The notes: generated by a model from the sequence alone, not told the origin. 64,000 bases of DNA from Actinocrispum wychmicini (GCF_004345645.1 NZ_SLWS01000001.1:460714-524713), one strand, 5' to 3'; shown: positions 1 through 9,360, counted from the stretch's first letter. Numbers and translations are program-made.

Positions 1-1057
1 AGCCGAACCGGCACCCGATGCTTGTCCTCGACAACCGCCGTCACGAGCGCTCAGCGTACTGAAGACAGCAAACAGACAGCCCCCACCACCAGGACAAAAC
101 ATAAAAACAAGAAGAGAACAGCAACCAGACGCCAGACGAGCCACCCACAAAGCCGCCAGCGAGGCGCCGCCAGGGCCAGAAGCGGGTAGCTCAGGCGGTG
201 CCAGCAGCACGAGGCCCGGTAGCTGGGGGCACGGCGACCAGAGGCGGGGATCGGCAGGCGGCCCGAGCCGCGCACGGACCTGGTGGATGGGGCGAGCTGC
301 AACAGCCAGAGGTGGGTGATGCGCGGGCCGGAAGGCGAAGCGGCGCGACCTGCACCGGGGGCCGGTCGGGTGCAGCGACCAGAGGGCAGTGAGCGGGCTG
401 AGAAGTGAGGCGGCGAGAGCCGGGCGATGAGGTGCAGACAGCGGCCAGAGGCAGGCGGTCAGCGAGCTGAAAGGTGAAATGGCACGAAGCCCGGGAGGCT
501 GACGCTGAGCTGCTGGCAGCGACCGGAAGTGGCGGTGACCAGGCTGGAAAGCGGCGGCGAAGCCACATCTGGGCTGGCGGCGAGGTGGAGACAGCAGCCG
601 GAAGTGCGTGGTGACCAGTCTGGGAGTGAGGCGGCGAGAACCACGTGTGGGCAGGGCGGCGAAAATGCGCAGCGGCGGGGTGGGTGGCGAATGGGCTGGA
701 AGACCAGGCGGCGATAGCCGCACGCAGGGCCGGCAGTGAGCTGGGTGGCGAGCGGGCTGGAGAGCGAGGCGACGAAGCCGCAACTGGTGCTGGCGGTGAG
801 GTGCCGAAAGCGACTGGAGGTGCGCGGTGACCGGGCTGGGGAGCGGCGAGAGCGGGAGTGTGCAGGGCGGTGAAGTGGGACCAGCGGGGGGTGGGTGGCG
901 AGCGGGTTGGAAGGTGAGGCGGCGACAGCCGCACGCAGGGCCGGCAGCGAATATTCCACGAAGGCTCTTTGTGGTTGAGCCCGGGGGACACGTTGACGTA
1001 CCGACCCGACGTCACAACGTGCGGTGTGCTCGTGTTGTTCCCGGGGCTGATGGGATC
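1..1057. repeat. Degenerate GC-rich tandem repeats, no credible gene
   Basis: About 1 kb without a believable gene. From roughly 300 to 950 the DNA consists of decayed repeats of short blocks such as GCGGCGA, GTGACC and GGGCTGGA. The clearest pair is 706-736 and 917-947, 31 bases that differ at one position about 211 bp apart; the flanks 541-736 and 751-947 also align loosely, and smaller units of about 75 bp recur inside (536 and 611). Open frames here read low-complexity Arg/Gly/Ala or Ser/Pro/Ala peptides in several frames, as expected from repeated GC-rich DNA. Positions 50-180 are unusually A-rich for the window. The role is unknown; it could be decayed coding repeat or intergenic expansion. 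Confidence 0.6.
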
Positions 1058-1639
1058 ATGTGCGTTGTGCGACCCGATGCTGACGTTGAGCCAGGAACGC
1101 TGCTGGTCGCGGCACCGAGCCTGGTCGACTCGAATTTCCGCCGGACGGTGGTCTACATCATCGACCATCGGGGTGAGGGCACGCTCGGGGTTGTCCTGAA
1201 CCGGCCGAGTGATGTGCCTGTGCACGATGTGCTGCCGGCTTGGGGGCCGCATGTCAGTTTGCCGCAGTCGTTGTTCGTGGGCGGGCCGGTCGAGCAGAAG
1301 ACGGCGTTGTGCCTGGCCGCGCTTCGGACTGGTGAGGACGCGGCGAGCCTTAAGGGGGTGATCAGTGTTCGTGGGCCGGTCGCGCTGGTGGACCTGGACG
1401 CCGATCCGGATCAGCTCGCGCCGAAGGTGAAGGGGTTGCGGGTGTTCGCCGGGTATGCCGGGTGGGATGTGGACCAGTTGGCCGGGGAGATCGAACGGGG
1501 TGACTGGATCGTGGTGCCGGCACTGCCGAACGACGTGTTGGCGTCGCCTGACCAGGATCTGTGGGGGCGGGTGTTGCGCCGGCAGGGGATGCCGGTGGCG
1601 CTACTGGCCACTCACCCTGGCGACGTCCGACTGAACTAG
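1058..1639 (+). CDS. YqgE/AlgH family protein (UPF0301)
   Basis: A 193-residue cytosolic protein of the YqgE/AlgH family. The family signature follows the start: GTLLVAAPSL, then FRRTVVYIIDH, GTLGVVLNRPS and later FVGGPV and GYAGWDVDQLAGEI. Biochemical function is not established for the family. The ATG at 1058 gives the usual family length (about 190); an open frame extends upstream to 827 but enters the repeat region and reads low-complexity sequence, so I reject that extension. A GTG at 1067 is an alternative start. It overlaps the 3' end of the convergent SdpI-like gene by 39 bp. M. tuberculosis has a homologue (Rv0038) close to leuS, so the neighbourhood is conserved. Confidence 0.88.
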   Translation: MCVVRPDADVEPGTLLVAAPSLVDSNFRRTVVYIIDHRGEGTLGVVLNRPSDVPVHDVLPAWGPHVSLPQSLFVGGPVEQKTALCLAALRTGEDAASLKGVISVRGPVALVDLDADPDQLAPKVKGLRVFAGYAGWDVDQLAGEIERGDWIVVPALPNDVLASPDQDLWGRVLRRQGMPVALLATHPGDVRLN

Positions 1640-2017
1640 CTTCTTGACGCCGCAGTTCCCGCAGGCGCAGCCCGCGCAGCCGGCGGGCAGCTCTTTCGCC
1701 GGCTCGGGGACGGCCAGGGCCGCCTTGTGGCCGAGGACGCCGCCCGCGACGGTGATCGCCACCATGCCGGCCGCGGCGACGATGGTCGCGATCAGGGTCG
1801 CCAGCCCGAGCACCCCGCCGATCACGCCGACCATGCCGGCGACGAGGACCGGGAGGCCGGCGACCTTGTTGCCGATCCGGAACGTTTCCGCGTCCCGCAT
1901 GGTCGCCGTGGTGCGGACTCCGGCGAACCGGTTCATCGGCAGCCGTTCCAGCAGGCCGAGCAGGCCGACGGTGGCCACGAGGAGCCCGACGGCGGCGAGG
2001 GCGATAGCTCCGATCAC
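1601..2017 (-). CDS. SdpI/YhfL-like membrane protein with Cys-rich tail
   Basis: A 138-residue protein beginning at a GTG. It has three hydrophobic segments (about residues 2-24, 52-72 and 75-95) with a short polar loop NRFAGVRTTATMRD between the first two; an N-x-x-x-G-x-R-x-x-x-T/S pattern in this loop is typical of SdpI-family proteins (immunity and growth-advantage membrane proteins). Distinctive is the tail, CAGCACGNC (CxxCxCxxC), which could bind a metal or be redox active. The 3' end overlaps yqgE tail to tail, and the gene is divergent from the phytase-like gene at 2084 with an inverted repeat between them. The family match is by motif and topology, so specific function is unknown. 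Confidence 0.7.
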   Translation of the reverse strand: MIGAIALAAVGLLVATVGLLGLLERLPMNRFAGVRTTATMRDAETFRIGNKVAGLPVLVAGMVGVIGGVLGLATLIATIVAAAGMVAITVAGGVLGHKAALAVPEPAKELPAGCAGCACGNCGVKKLVQSDVARVSGQ

Positions 2018-2031
2018 GAATGCGATGGTAA

Positions 2032-2060
2032 GTGTCAGGTGTCCTTCACCTGTCAGACAC
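2032..2060. promoter_or_regulatory. Inverted repeat between divergent genes
   Basis: CAGGTG (2036-2041), a 5-base spacer TCCTT, and CACCTG (2047-2052) form a perfect 6-bp dyad flanked by TGTCAG-like direct repeats (2033 and 2051). It sits 19 bp upstream of the SdpI-like start and about 32 bp upstream of the phytase-like start, where an operator for one or both genes would lie. No regulator gene is adjacent. Confidence 0.4.
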
Positions 2061-2083
2061 CCTCGTTGGATGTGCTACACGCC

Positions 2084-3196
2084 ATGCCCAGACGCTTAGT
2101 CGCGGCGAGTGCCGCCGCCTTGGCCGCGACCGGCCTGCTGGCCGGTCCCGCCGCCGCTGCCACATCGAACGTCCGCCTGCTCGGCGAGCAGATCGTGCCG
2201 CACCTGCTGCAGTTCCAAGGGACCACGGTCGGTGGCCTGTCCGGTATCGACCGCGACCCGTGCACCGGCGAGTACGTCTTCATCAGCGACGACCGGTCGG
2301 CGGTCAACCCGGCGCGGTTCTACACCGCTCGCATCCCGGTGACGTCGGCCGGGCTCGGTCCGGTCACGTTCACCGGCACCCGCCCGTTCCTCCGGCCGGA
2401 CGGGACCACGTACCCGAACGGTGGCGTGGATCCCGAGGACATCCGGGTGGATCCGTGGACCGGCCGCTACACCTGGAGCCAGGAGGGCGAACGCAAGCCT
2501 GGCGTGCTCATCGACCCGTCGATCCGCAACGCCGCCCGCGACGGGAAGTTCGTCAACGAGCTGCCGCTCCCGGCGAACGAGCACATGTCGGCCGAGGACC
2601 GTGGGCCGCGACAGAACCTGACCTTGGAGGGTCTGACGTACGCGGCGGCCGGGACGCTCGTTGTCAGCTCGATGGAGTCGCCGCTGATCCAGGACGGCCC
2701 GGTGGCGACACCCAGCCAGGGGGCGCTGTCCCGGGTGACTGTCCAGACGCGGACCGGCCACGTCCTCGCCCAGTACGCGTACCCGCAGGAGCCGATCTTC
2801 GCCACGCCGGTCCCGCCGACCGGTTCGGCGAACAACGGTGTGTCCGCGATGGTCGCGGTCGACCAGTTCGACCCGACCCGGTTCCTCATGGTCGAGCGGG
2901 CGTTCGTCGCAGGTGTCGGCAACAAGGTCCGGATCTACGAGGCCAGCACGGTCGGCGCCACCAATGTGCTGAACGTCGACTCGCTGGCGACGGCCAAGAA
3001 CGTCCGGCCCATGCACAAGCGTCTGATCGCGGACGTCGCCGACCTGAAACCCTCCACTGTGGACAACATCGAGGGGATCACGTGGGGCCCGCGGCTGCAG
3101 TCCGGGGAGCGGACACTGCTGCTGGTCAGCGACGACAACTTCGCGGCCAGCCAGGTCACACAGATAGTCGCTTTGGCGGTCCGCTATCCTCGGTGA
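2084..3196 (+). CDS. Secreted esterase-like phytase-family protein (PF13449)
   Basis: A 370-residue exported protein. The ATG at 2084 starts a classical signal peptide: MPRRL, a hydrophobic run AAALAATGLLAG, and cleavage near AAA-ATSN at about residue 27. The mature part matches the esterase-like activity of phytase family: GTTVGGLSGIDRDP, ISDDRSA, PEDIRVDP, a long central LTLEGLTY and a terminal DNIEGITWGP-LLLVSDDNF, reminiscent of a beta-propeller fold. The true substrate is uncertain; phosphoester or ester hydrolysis outside the cell is a family-level guess. The stop codon lies one base before the start of the leucine leader peptide of leuS. In-frame sequence upstream to 1727 is antisense to the SdpI-like gene and is not coding. 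Confidence 0.85.
   Translation: MPRRLVAASAAALAATGLLAGPAAAATSNVRLLGEQIVPHLLQFQGTTVGGLSGIDRDPCTGEYVFISDDRSAVNPARFYTARIPVTSAGLGPVTFTGTRPFLRPDGTTYPNGGVDPEDIRVDPWTGRYTWSQEGERKPGVLIDPSIRNAARDGKFVNELPLPANEHMSAEDRGPRQNLTLEGLTYAAAGTLVVSSMESPLIQDGPVATPSQGALSRVTVQTRTGHVLAQYAYPQEPIFATPVPPTGSANNGVSAMVAVDQFDPTRFLMVERAFVAGVGNKVRIYEASTVGATNVLNVDSLATAKNVRPMHKRLIADVADLKPSTVDNIEGITWGPRLQSGERTLLLVSDDNFAASQVTQIVALAVRYPR
3185..3190 (+). promoter_or_regulatory. Candidate -10 box of the leuS leader transcript
   Basis: TATCCT lies 7 bases before the leader-peptide ATG at 3198, inside the last codons of the upstream gene. With normal spacing transcription would begin at or next to the ATG, giving a leaderless leader peptide, which is common in actinobacteria; no ribosome binding site is visible. 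I see no convincing -35 box. Confidence 0.4.
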
Positions 3197-3197
3197 C

Positions 3198-3236
3198 ATG
3201 GGCACGGCCCGCCTGCTTCTTAGCCGGCCGCGCTGA
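3198..3236 (+). CDS. Candidate leucine leader peptide upstream of leuS
   Basis: A 12-codon frame, MGTARLLLSRPR, followed by TGA. It holds three consecutive leucine codons, CTG-CTT-CTT; CTT is rarely used in the neighbouring genes, which favour CTG and CTC. The frame begins one base after the stop of the previous gene and ends 26 bases before the first arm of a strong hairpin, 96 bp upstream of leuS. The layout is that of classical ribosome-mediated attenuation: stalling at the Leu codons when charged tRNA-Leu is scarce would change downstream folding. Too short to be confirmed by similarity; the call depends on the combination of Leu run, position and alternative hairpins. Confidence 0.65.
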   Translation: MGTARLLLSRPR

Positions 3237-3250
3237 CCACATAGAGACAG

Positions 3251-3310
3251 GTTGGCGCGGCAACCCCTCATGCCCGAACACCGGGCTGAGGGGTTTCGCG
3301 TTTGTTCGGG
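3251..3310 (+). promoter_or_regulatory. Candidate leucine attenuator of leuS
   Basis: Three mutually exclusive stems can be drawn. An upstream hairpin pairs GGTTG (3251-3255) with CAACC (3261-3265). The main hairpin pairs AACCCCTCA (3262-3270) with TGAGGGGTT (3287-3295), continued by GCCCG (3272-3276) with CGGGC (3282-3286), a 14-bp stem with one bulged T, followed by TTCGCGTTTG. The third pairs CCCGAACA (3273-3280) with TGTTCGGG (3303-3310), which would break the inner part of the main hairpin. The main hairpin is the probable terminator or attenuating structure; translation of the preceding leader peptide would choose between folds. No T-box sequence is evident. Confidence 0.6.
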
Positions 3311-3332
3311 GCCGACACGGAAGGACTCGCAG

Positions 3333-6167
3333 ATGAGCGAGAGTGCCGCTGAAGCTGTACCAGCGCACCGCTACACGGCCGCGCTGGCCGGGGAGATCGA
3401 GCGCAAGTGGCAGGAGTTCTGGGCGCAGAACGGCTCCTACCACGCGCCGAACCCGGTCGGTGACCTGGCCGACGGACCCGTGCCCGACGACAAGATGTTC
3501 GTGCAGGACATGTTCCCGTACCCGTCCGGGGCCGGGCTGCACGTCGGGCACCCGCTGGGCTTCATCGGCACGGACGTGTTCGCCCGCTACTACCGGATGC
3601 TGGGCCGTAACGTTCTGCACACGATGGGCTTCGACGCCTTCGGCCTGCCCGCCGAGCAGTACGCCATCCGGACCGGCGAGCATCCGCGCAAGACCACCGA
3701 GGACAACATCAACACCTACCTGCGGCAGATCCGCAGGCTGGGCCTGGGGCACGACGAGCGGCGCCGGATCTCCACCATCGACCCGGCGTACTACCGCTGG
3801 ACCCAGTGGATCTTCCTGCAGATCTACAACTCCTGGTACGACGCCAGGGCCGACCGGGCCCGGCCGATCGGCGAGCTGGTCACCGAGTACGCCCAGGACA
3901 AGCGGCGCACCCCGGACGGCCGCGGCTGGTGCGAGCTGACCGTCGGCGAGCAGCAGGAGATCATCAACTCGCACCGGCTGGTGTACCTGTCCGACGCGCC
4001 GGTGAACTGGGTGCCCGGCCTGGGCACGGTCATCTCCAACGAGGAGGTCACCGCGGACGGCCGCAGCGAGCGCGGCAACTTCCCGGTGTTCCGCCGCAAC
4101 CTGCGGCAGTGGAAGATGCGGATCACCGCGTACGCCGACCGGCTGATCGACGACCTGGACCGGCTGGACTGGCCGGACAAGATCAAGGCGATGCAGCGCA
4201 ACTGGATCGGCCGCTCGCACGGCGCCCGGGTCACGTTCGCCGCCGGCGCCGCGGGGATCGAGGTCTTCACCACCCGGCCGGACACGCTGTTCGGCGCGAC
4301 CTACATGGTCCTGGCGCCGGAACACCCGTTGGTCGACCAGTTGGCCGCCCGGTCATGGCCGTCCGATGTGGACAGTCGGTGGACCGGGGGCGAGGCCACG
4401 CCGGCCGACGCGGTGCAGGCGTACCGCCGGGCCGCGTCGATGAAGTCCGACCTGGACCGGCAGGAGAACAAGGACAAGACCGGGGTGTTCGTCGGCGCCT
4501 ACGCCACGAACCCGGTGAACGGCAAGCAGATCCCGGTCTTCATCGCGGACTACGTGCTGATGGGCTACGGCACCGGCGCGATCATGGCCGTGCCCGGCCA
4601 GGACCAGCGCGACTGGGACTTCGCCACCGCCTTCGGCCTGCCGATCATCCGGACCGTCGAACCCAGTGAGGGCTTCGACGGCGAGGCGTACACCGGTGAG
4701 GGCCCGGCGATGAACTCGGGCTTCCTGGACGGCATGGCGATCGACGAGGCCAAGAAGACGATCATCGTCTGGCTGGAGGAGCACGGCCACGGTCGCGGCA
4801 CCATCCAGTACAAGCTGCGGGACTGGCTGTTCTCCCGGCAGCGCTACTGGGGCGAGCCGTTCCCGATCGTGTACGACGAGGACGGCGTGGCCCACCCGCT
4901 GCCCGAGTCGATGCTGCCGCTGGAGCTGCCCGAGGTCGACGACTACTCCCCGACCACCTACGAGCCGGAGGACGCGGACACCGATCCGCAGCCGCCGCTG
5001 TCCCGCGCGACCGAGTGGGTCGACGTCGAGCTGGACCTGGGCGACGGCCGCAAGCGGTACCGCAGGGACACCAGCACCATGCCCAACTGGGCCGGGTCGT
5101 GCTGGTACCAGCTGCGATACGTGGATCCGAACAACGCCGAGCGGTTCGTCGCCGCGGAGAACGAGCGCTACTGGCTGGGGCCGCGTACGGAGAAGTTCGG
5201 CGCGCAGGACCCGGGTGGCGTGGACCTGTACATCGGCGGTGTCGAGCACGCGGTGCTGCACCTGCTGTACTCGCGCTTCTGGCAGAAGGTCCTGTTCGAC
5301 CTGGGGCACGTCACGTCGCCCGAGCCGTACCGGAGGCTGTTCAACCAGGGGTACATCCAGGCGTACGCGTATCAGGACTCGCGTGGGCAGTACGTGCCGG
5401 CAGCCGAGGTCGTTGAGCGGGACGGCAAGTTCTTCCACCAGGACCAGCAGGTCACGCAGACCTACGGGAAGATGGGCAAGACCGAGCAGAACGTGGTCAC
5501 GCCCGACGAGATGTGCGAGACGTACGGCGCGGACACGTTCCGGTTCTACGAGATGTCGATGGGCCCCATGGAGGTCTCGCGGCCGTGGGCGACCAAGGAC
5601 GTCGTCGGCGCCCAGCGGTTCCTGCAGCGCCTGTGGCGCAATGTCGTCGACGAGGTCACCGGTGCCGTCCGGGTGACTGGGGACGAGCCGACTGAGGACG
5701 ACCTGCGGCAGTTGAACAAGGCGATCGCGGGAGCCCGCGACGACTACTTGGAGATGCGGTTCAACACGGCGGGCGCCAAGCTGATCGAGCTGAACAACCA
5801 CGTCACCAAGACGTACAGCTCGACGGCGGGAACTCCGCGCGCGCTGGCCGAACCGCTGGTGCTGATGCTGGCGCCGCTGGCCCCGCACATCGCCGAGGAG
5901 CTGTGGTCGCGGCTGGGCCACGCCGACTCGTTGGTCCACGGGCCGTTCCCGGTCGCGGACGAGCGCTACCTGGTCGACGAGACCGTGGAGTACCCGGTCC
6001 AGGTCAACGGCAAGGTGCGCTCGCGGGTGGTCGTCCCCGCCGACGCGAGCCAGGAAGACGTGCGCGCGGCGGCCCTGGCGGACGACAAGATCGTGGCGCT
6101 GACGAACGGGAACGAGCCACGCAAGGTGATCGTCGTCCCCGGCCGTCTGGTCAATGTTGTGCTGTGA
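3333..6167 (+). CDS. leuS: Leucyl-tRNA synthetase
   Basis: A 944-residue class I aminoacyl-tRNA synthetase that charges tRNA-Leu in the cytosol. Visible are the HIGH-type signature in [15 protein letters not shown] (HVGH at 70-73), the [13 protein letters not shown] segment, the CP1 editing domain with [21 protein letters not shown], the LeuRS-specific [16 protein letters not shown], and the KMSKS loop as KMGKT (713-717), then the anticodon-binding region. Length fits the actinobacterial form. The ATG at 3333 is chosen because GGAAGGA lies 8 bases upstream; the frame stays open to 3252 but that stretch is the attenuator hairpin. It is convergent and immediately adjacent to the helical-repeat gene. 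Expression is probably controlled by the leucine leader upstream. Confidence 0.98.
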   Translation: MSESAAEAVPAHRYTAALAGEIERKWQEFWAQNGSYHAPNPVGDLADGPVPDDKMFVQDMFPYPSGAGLHVGHPLGFIGTDVFARYYRMLGRNVLHTMGFDAFGLPAEQYAIRTGEHPRKTTEDNINTYLRQIRRLGLGHDERRRISTIDPAYYRWTQWIFLQIYNSWYDARADRARPIGELVTEYAQDKRRTPDGRGWCELTVGEQQEIINSHRLVYLSDAPVNWVPGLGTVISNEEVTADGRSERGNFPVFRRNLRQWKMRITAYADRLIDDLDRLDWPDKIKAMQRNWIGRSHGARVTFAAGAAGIEVFTTRPDTLFGATYMVLAPEHPLVDQLAARSWPSDVDSRWTGGEATPADAVQAYRRAASMKSDLDRQENKDKTGVFVGAYATNPVNGKQIPVFIADYVLMGYGTGAIMAVPGQDQRDWDFATAFGLPIIRTVEPSEGFDGEAYTGEGPAMNSGFLDGMAIDEAKKTIIVWLEEHGHGRGTIQYKLRDWLFSRQRYWGEPFPIVYDEDGVAHPLPESMLPLELPEVDDYSPTTYEPEDADTDPQPPLSRATEWVDVELDLGDGRKRYRRDTSTMPNWAGSCWYQLRYVDPNNAERFVAAENERYWLGPRTEKFGAQDPGGVDLYIGGVEHAVLHLLYSRFWQKVLFDLGHVTSPEPYRRLFNQGYIQAYAYQDSRGQYVPAAEVVERDGKFFHQDQQVTQTYGKMGKTEQNVVTPDEMCETYGADTFRFYEMSMGPMEVSRPWATKDVVGAQRFLQRLWRNVVDEVTGAVRVTGDEPTEDDLRQLNKAIAGARDDYLEMRFNTAGAKLIELNNHVTKTYSSTAGTPRALAEPLVLMLAPLAPHIAEELWSRLGHADSLVHGPFPVADERYLVDETVEYPVQVNGKVRSRVVVPADASQEDVRAAALADDKIVALTNGNEPRKVIVVPGRLVNVVL

Positions 6168-9100
6168 CTACTCGGTCGCGGTCATGATCGCGAGGGCCGC
6201 GTCGCGGACACTCGGATCGGTGTGCCGGCGCAGCCCTCGCAGCAGGTCACGCCATGGTTCGGGCCAGCCCATGCGGCTGCCTTGGGCGGCGAGGATGCCG
6301 GTCATGAGATGGCCGTTGGTGAGTTCGCCGGTGGCTGCCAGCAGGAACGCGGCGGTTCGGTAAGGCTGCCTGAGCTGCTGGCCGACGCGCGTGGCCAGCT
6401 GCGGCCGGCCCTCGACGAGCCGCTCGATGTCGCGGAGATCCGCCAGCAGGCCGGCGTTCTCCACGTCGATCGTGGTGGCCACCAGTTCGACCGTCTCGGT
6501 TCGGAACTGGTCGTAGCGCTCCAGTTCGCCTGCGATCCGGCGCATCGGCGCCCGGTGACTCGGGTGGTAGCTCCAGCGACGGGTCATGACGCCGGTGATG
6601 GAGCGGGCGCGTTGCAGCATCGGCCGGTCCCGCTCCGCGTCGGCGTCCGGGCCTTCTCCCCGCAGCAACAAGTGCAGCGTTTCGACGGCGGTGGCCTCGC
6701 CTGCGGGTGTCGTCGCCAAGGAGCCCAAGGATCCCGCGGCGGCCTGCCAGCCCGCGCGTTCGTCCAGGTTGACCACGGCTTGGGCAAGGACGGTGACCGC
6801 CTCGGGATACCACTGGGCCCAGCTGTCGATCGCGCCGAGCGCCGCTGACCGCAGCTGGTCGTCCGGGCCGACGGCGACCTCCCGGATCAGCGCGGCGATC
6901 CCGGCCCGGTGCTCGGTCGGCACCGCGTAGGGATACGTGCGCAGGACCTGCATGCTGACTTCGCGCGGACCGGACACGGCCGCTCGCAACAGATCCCAGG
7001 CTCGGGTGTCGTCCAACCAGGACAGTGCGACGAACGTGGCGGCCGCGCGGACGTCCCGGTGCTGGTTCGGGGTTTCCCAGACGTTCCACAGGATGCCGAC
7101 CGCGTCGGGCAGCCGGAAGTCGCTGACCAGCCGGACCAGTTCCTTGCGCACGGTCACCCGCCCGCCTCGCGCCAGGGCGTCGCTGAGTTTCGGGACCAGC
7201 CGGCTGGGCGCGACCCGCCGGGCGCACTGGCGAATCGTGTACATCGAGGTCAGTTCCGCCTGGCCGCGGTTGTCCCCGAGGGCGCGTTCCAACAACAGGT
7301 CCAGCGCTTCGAGCGGGTCGTCCTGGTTCGGCAGGCGGCCGATCGCGGCCTGCGCGACCAGTTGGTCCGTGGAGTCGAGGTAGCGCAGGATGTTCCGCTT
7401 GGCCGGGCCGTGGATGGTGCCGAGCGTCTCGACCGCGCGGGCCCGGGTCTCCCGGGACTGCTTGCCGCTGTCGGCGAGGGACATCACCAGCTCGGCGTAC
7501 CGAGTCCGTTGCGTGGGCAGCCAGCGGCGGGTTCCCCGGAGGTGCAACGGAATCAGCCGGACCTTCTTCGGCGCGAACGTGCCCTCGGGGATCTCCTGGC
7601 CCAGCATGACCTCCAGCAGGTCGGTCCGGGCGTACTGGAGGACGTCCAGCACGTTCGGCAGGAACACCGCGGTGGGATCGAGATCCAGGATCCGCTGCAC
7701 GCGGTCGTTCCGGGCGCGGGGGTCGGCCAGCAGCAGGTTGATCGCCTCCCTGGAGGCGTACTCCAAGCCCCACGGGATTGCCGACCACACGAGTTCCAGC
7801 AGGTCAGGCATAGCCCACGCGCGTCGTCCGAAGGTACGGGCCAGCGCGAACGCGGGGTCGAAGTCGACCTGCTCGGCCGCTGTGGCGATGGTGTTCTTCA
7901 GCGCGGCGAACAGGTCGTGCTCCTGCCCGTGCCGCAGCTGCCGGCCGAGCCCGCCCATGGCGGACCAGCCGGTCCGCTGCCACCACCGGGTCAGTATCTC
8001 CAGCGCCACCGGGGACCCGTTGTGGATCAACAACTTCACGCAGAGGCTGGCCAGTGCCTCGCCGGTGGCGGTGGAGAAGTCCCTGGCGTCAAAAGCGTCC
8101 GTGGCGATCTGGGTGAGTTCGGTCGCGTCGCCGAACGCGCGTGGGCTGGCCGCGGCGAGGGCCTCGATCGCGTCCAGCCGGACCGGATTCTGTTCGCGTT
8201 TGAGCCGTTCGACCAGCCACGGCAACAAGTCGACCAGTCGGAAGTCCTTGGCGGCACAGTCGATCAGCAGCGCGTAGCCGTCCGCGCGGTCGTCGGCCTC
8301 GCCGCTCTGCGTGACCTTGATCAGGTCTTCTCTTGCCTCGTCGAACGGTAGGCACGAGGTCAGCTGGTGCACCGTTGTCTCGTCGCCGGTTTCGACGGCG
8401 ATCGCGCGCATCCGTCGCGCCTCCTGTGCGCGGCGAGCGCGCGGCAACAGGCGGAGTACGTCCTCAGGCACTTCGACGCGGGCCATGTCCTTGTCCGCGT
8501 GGACCTTGTCGAAGAACTCCGCGCGCTGTGACGGAGGCATGGCGCGCAGGACTTTGACCAGGTCCTGGCGGCCCAGCCAGACGAGTTCCGCCGGAGCGGC
8601 GGCCACGAGCGCCAGGTAGGCCGGCTTGCCCAGGGTGTACTTCCGGTTCTCCAACTGCTGGATGAACCGGCTGGCGTCGACCTTCGCGAGCCGTGTCATG
8701 GACCGGACCGAGAACGGTAGCCACGTGCTGGGCCCGTATCGCTCGATGAGGTCGAGAACCCGCGCGGGCGCGTACTCGACCACCTCGTCCAACGCGTAGC
8801 CACGCTGCCGCCACCAGTTGTCCCGAACCTCAAGCCCGGCGAGTTCTTCGACGGCACGGGTCAGCATGAGTTCTGGGTGTCGTTTGGCGACGGCTGACTG
8901 GTTCACCGCGTGCTCCAGTACGGCCAGCCAGCGTTCGACCGTCGCGGTGTCGCACAACGGCAGGAGCGTGGCCGCCTCGTACACACCGTGGGCGGCGTGC
9001 ACCGCCTCGATGAGCGCGCTCGCCATGGGGGTGAGGCGCCGGGATCTGATTCGGCGGTACAGCACTCGACGGACCGCCATCGGCAGGTCGGGCAGGGCCG

Positions 9101-9338
9101 CGACCAGCACCGCCGGGTCAAGCCGAGGCATACTGCTCGACCCGGCCGCGCGGATCTGCAGGTCGACAACGCCCGAGTTCAGCGCGCGGACCAACGTGGG
9201 CAGGTGGTTGACCACCTCGGCCATGTCGATCGCGAGTTCGGGATCCTCGGACCACAGCGCGGTCAGCGTGTCGTCCGGATCGGACAGTGCGCGGGCCCGT
9301 TCGGTGATCTCCCGGCGGCGTTCGACATAGGACTGCAT
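6168..9338 (-). CDS. Large helical-repeat (HEAT-like) protein of unknown function
   Basis: A 1056-residue protein, almost entirely alpha-helical. Many segments of 30-40 residues show the paired amphipathic helices of HEAT/ARM solenoids, for example LVERLKREQNPVRLDAIEAL, LEALDLLLERALGDNRGQA and a C-terminal LLRGLRRHTDPSVRDAALAIM. No signal peptide, membrane span or catalytic motif is visible, so it is probably a cytosolic scaffold. WW-rich spots (NWWRQRGYALDEV at about 170; RWWQRTGW at about 450) are not from any family I recognise. It abuts leuS tail to tail and precedes a TetR gene on the same strand by 22 bp, which makes co-transcription possible. Function unknown. Confidence 0.8.
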   Translation of the reverse strand: MQSYVERRREITERARALSDPDDTLTALWSEDPELAIDMAEVVNHLPTLVRALNSGVVDLQIRAAGSSSMPRLDPAVLVAALPDLPMAVRRVLYRRIRSRRLTPMASALIEAVHAAHGVYEAATLLPLCDTATVERWLAVLEHAVNQSAVAKRHPELMLTRAVEELAGLEVRDNWWRQRGYALDEVVEYAPARVLDLIERYGPSTWLPFSVRSMTRLAKVDASRFIQQLENRKYTLGKPAYLALVAAAPAELVWLGRQDLVKVLRAMPPSQRAEFFDKVHADKDMARVEVPEDVLRLLPRARRAQEARRMRAIAVETGDETTVHQLTSCLPFDEAREDLIKVTQSGEADDRADGYALLIDCAAKDFRLVDLLPWLVERLKREQNPVRLDAIEALAAASPRAFGDATELTQIATDAFDARDFSTATGEALASLCVKLLIHNGSPVALEILTRWWQRTGWSAMGGLGRQLRHGQEHDLFAALKNTIATAAEQVDFDPAFALARTFGRRAWAMPDLLELVWSAIPWGLEYASREAINLLLADPRARNDRVQRILDLDPTAVFLPNVLDVLQYARTDLLEVMLGQEIPEGTFAPKKVRLIPLHLRGTRRWLPTQRTRYAELVMSLADSGKQSRETRARAVETLGTIHGPAKRNILRYLDSTDQLVAQAAIGRLPNQDDPLEALDLLLERALGDNRGQAELTSMYTIRQCARRVAPSRLVPKLSDALARGGRVTVRKELVRLVSDFRLPDAVGILWNVWETPNQHRDVRAAATFVALSWLDDTRAWDLLRAAVSGPREVSMQVLRTYPYAVPTEHRAGIAALIREVAVGPDDQLRSAALGAIDSWAQWYPEAVTVLAQAVVNLDERAGWQAAAGSLGSLATTPAGEATAVETLHLLLRGEGPDADAERDRPMLQRARSITGVMTRRWSYHPSHRAPMRRIAGELERYDQFRTETVELVATTIDVENAGLLADLRDIERLVEGRPQLATRVGQQLRQPYRTAAFLLAATGELTNGHLMTGILAAQGSRMGWPEPWRDLLRGLRRHTDPSVRDAALAIMTATE

Positions 9339-9360
9339 GCCGCCATCATGGCGGGCTCGT

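Noticed and set aside
191..1252. Long minus-strand frame of 353 codons in the repeat region
   Set aside because: Low-complexity Pro/Ser/Ala/Arg sequence that runs through the repeats and antisense to yqgE; open only because of high GC.
2096..3271. Long minus-strand frame antisense to the phytase-like gene
   Set aside because: Arg/Gly/Val-rich shadow typical of the third-position GC bias of the real gene, without homology.
3252..3332. In-frame upstream extension of leuS by 27 codons
   Set aside because: The stretch is the attenuator hairpin; the extra residues have no LeuRS homology, and the ATG at 3333 has a good ribosome binding site.
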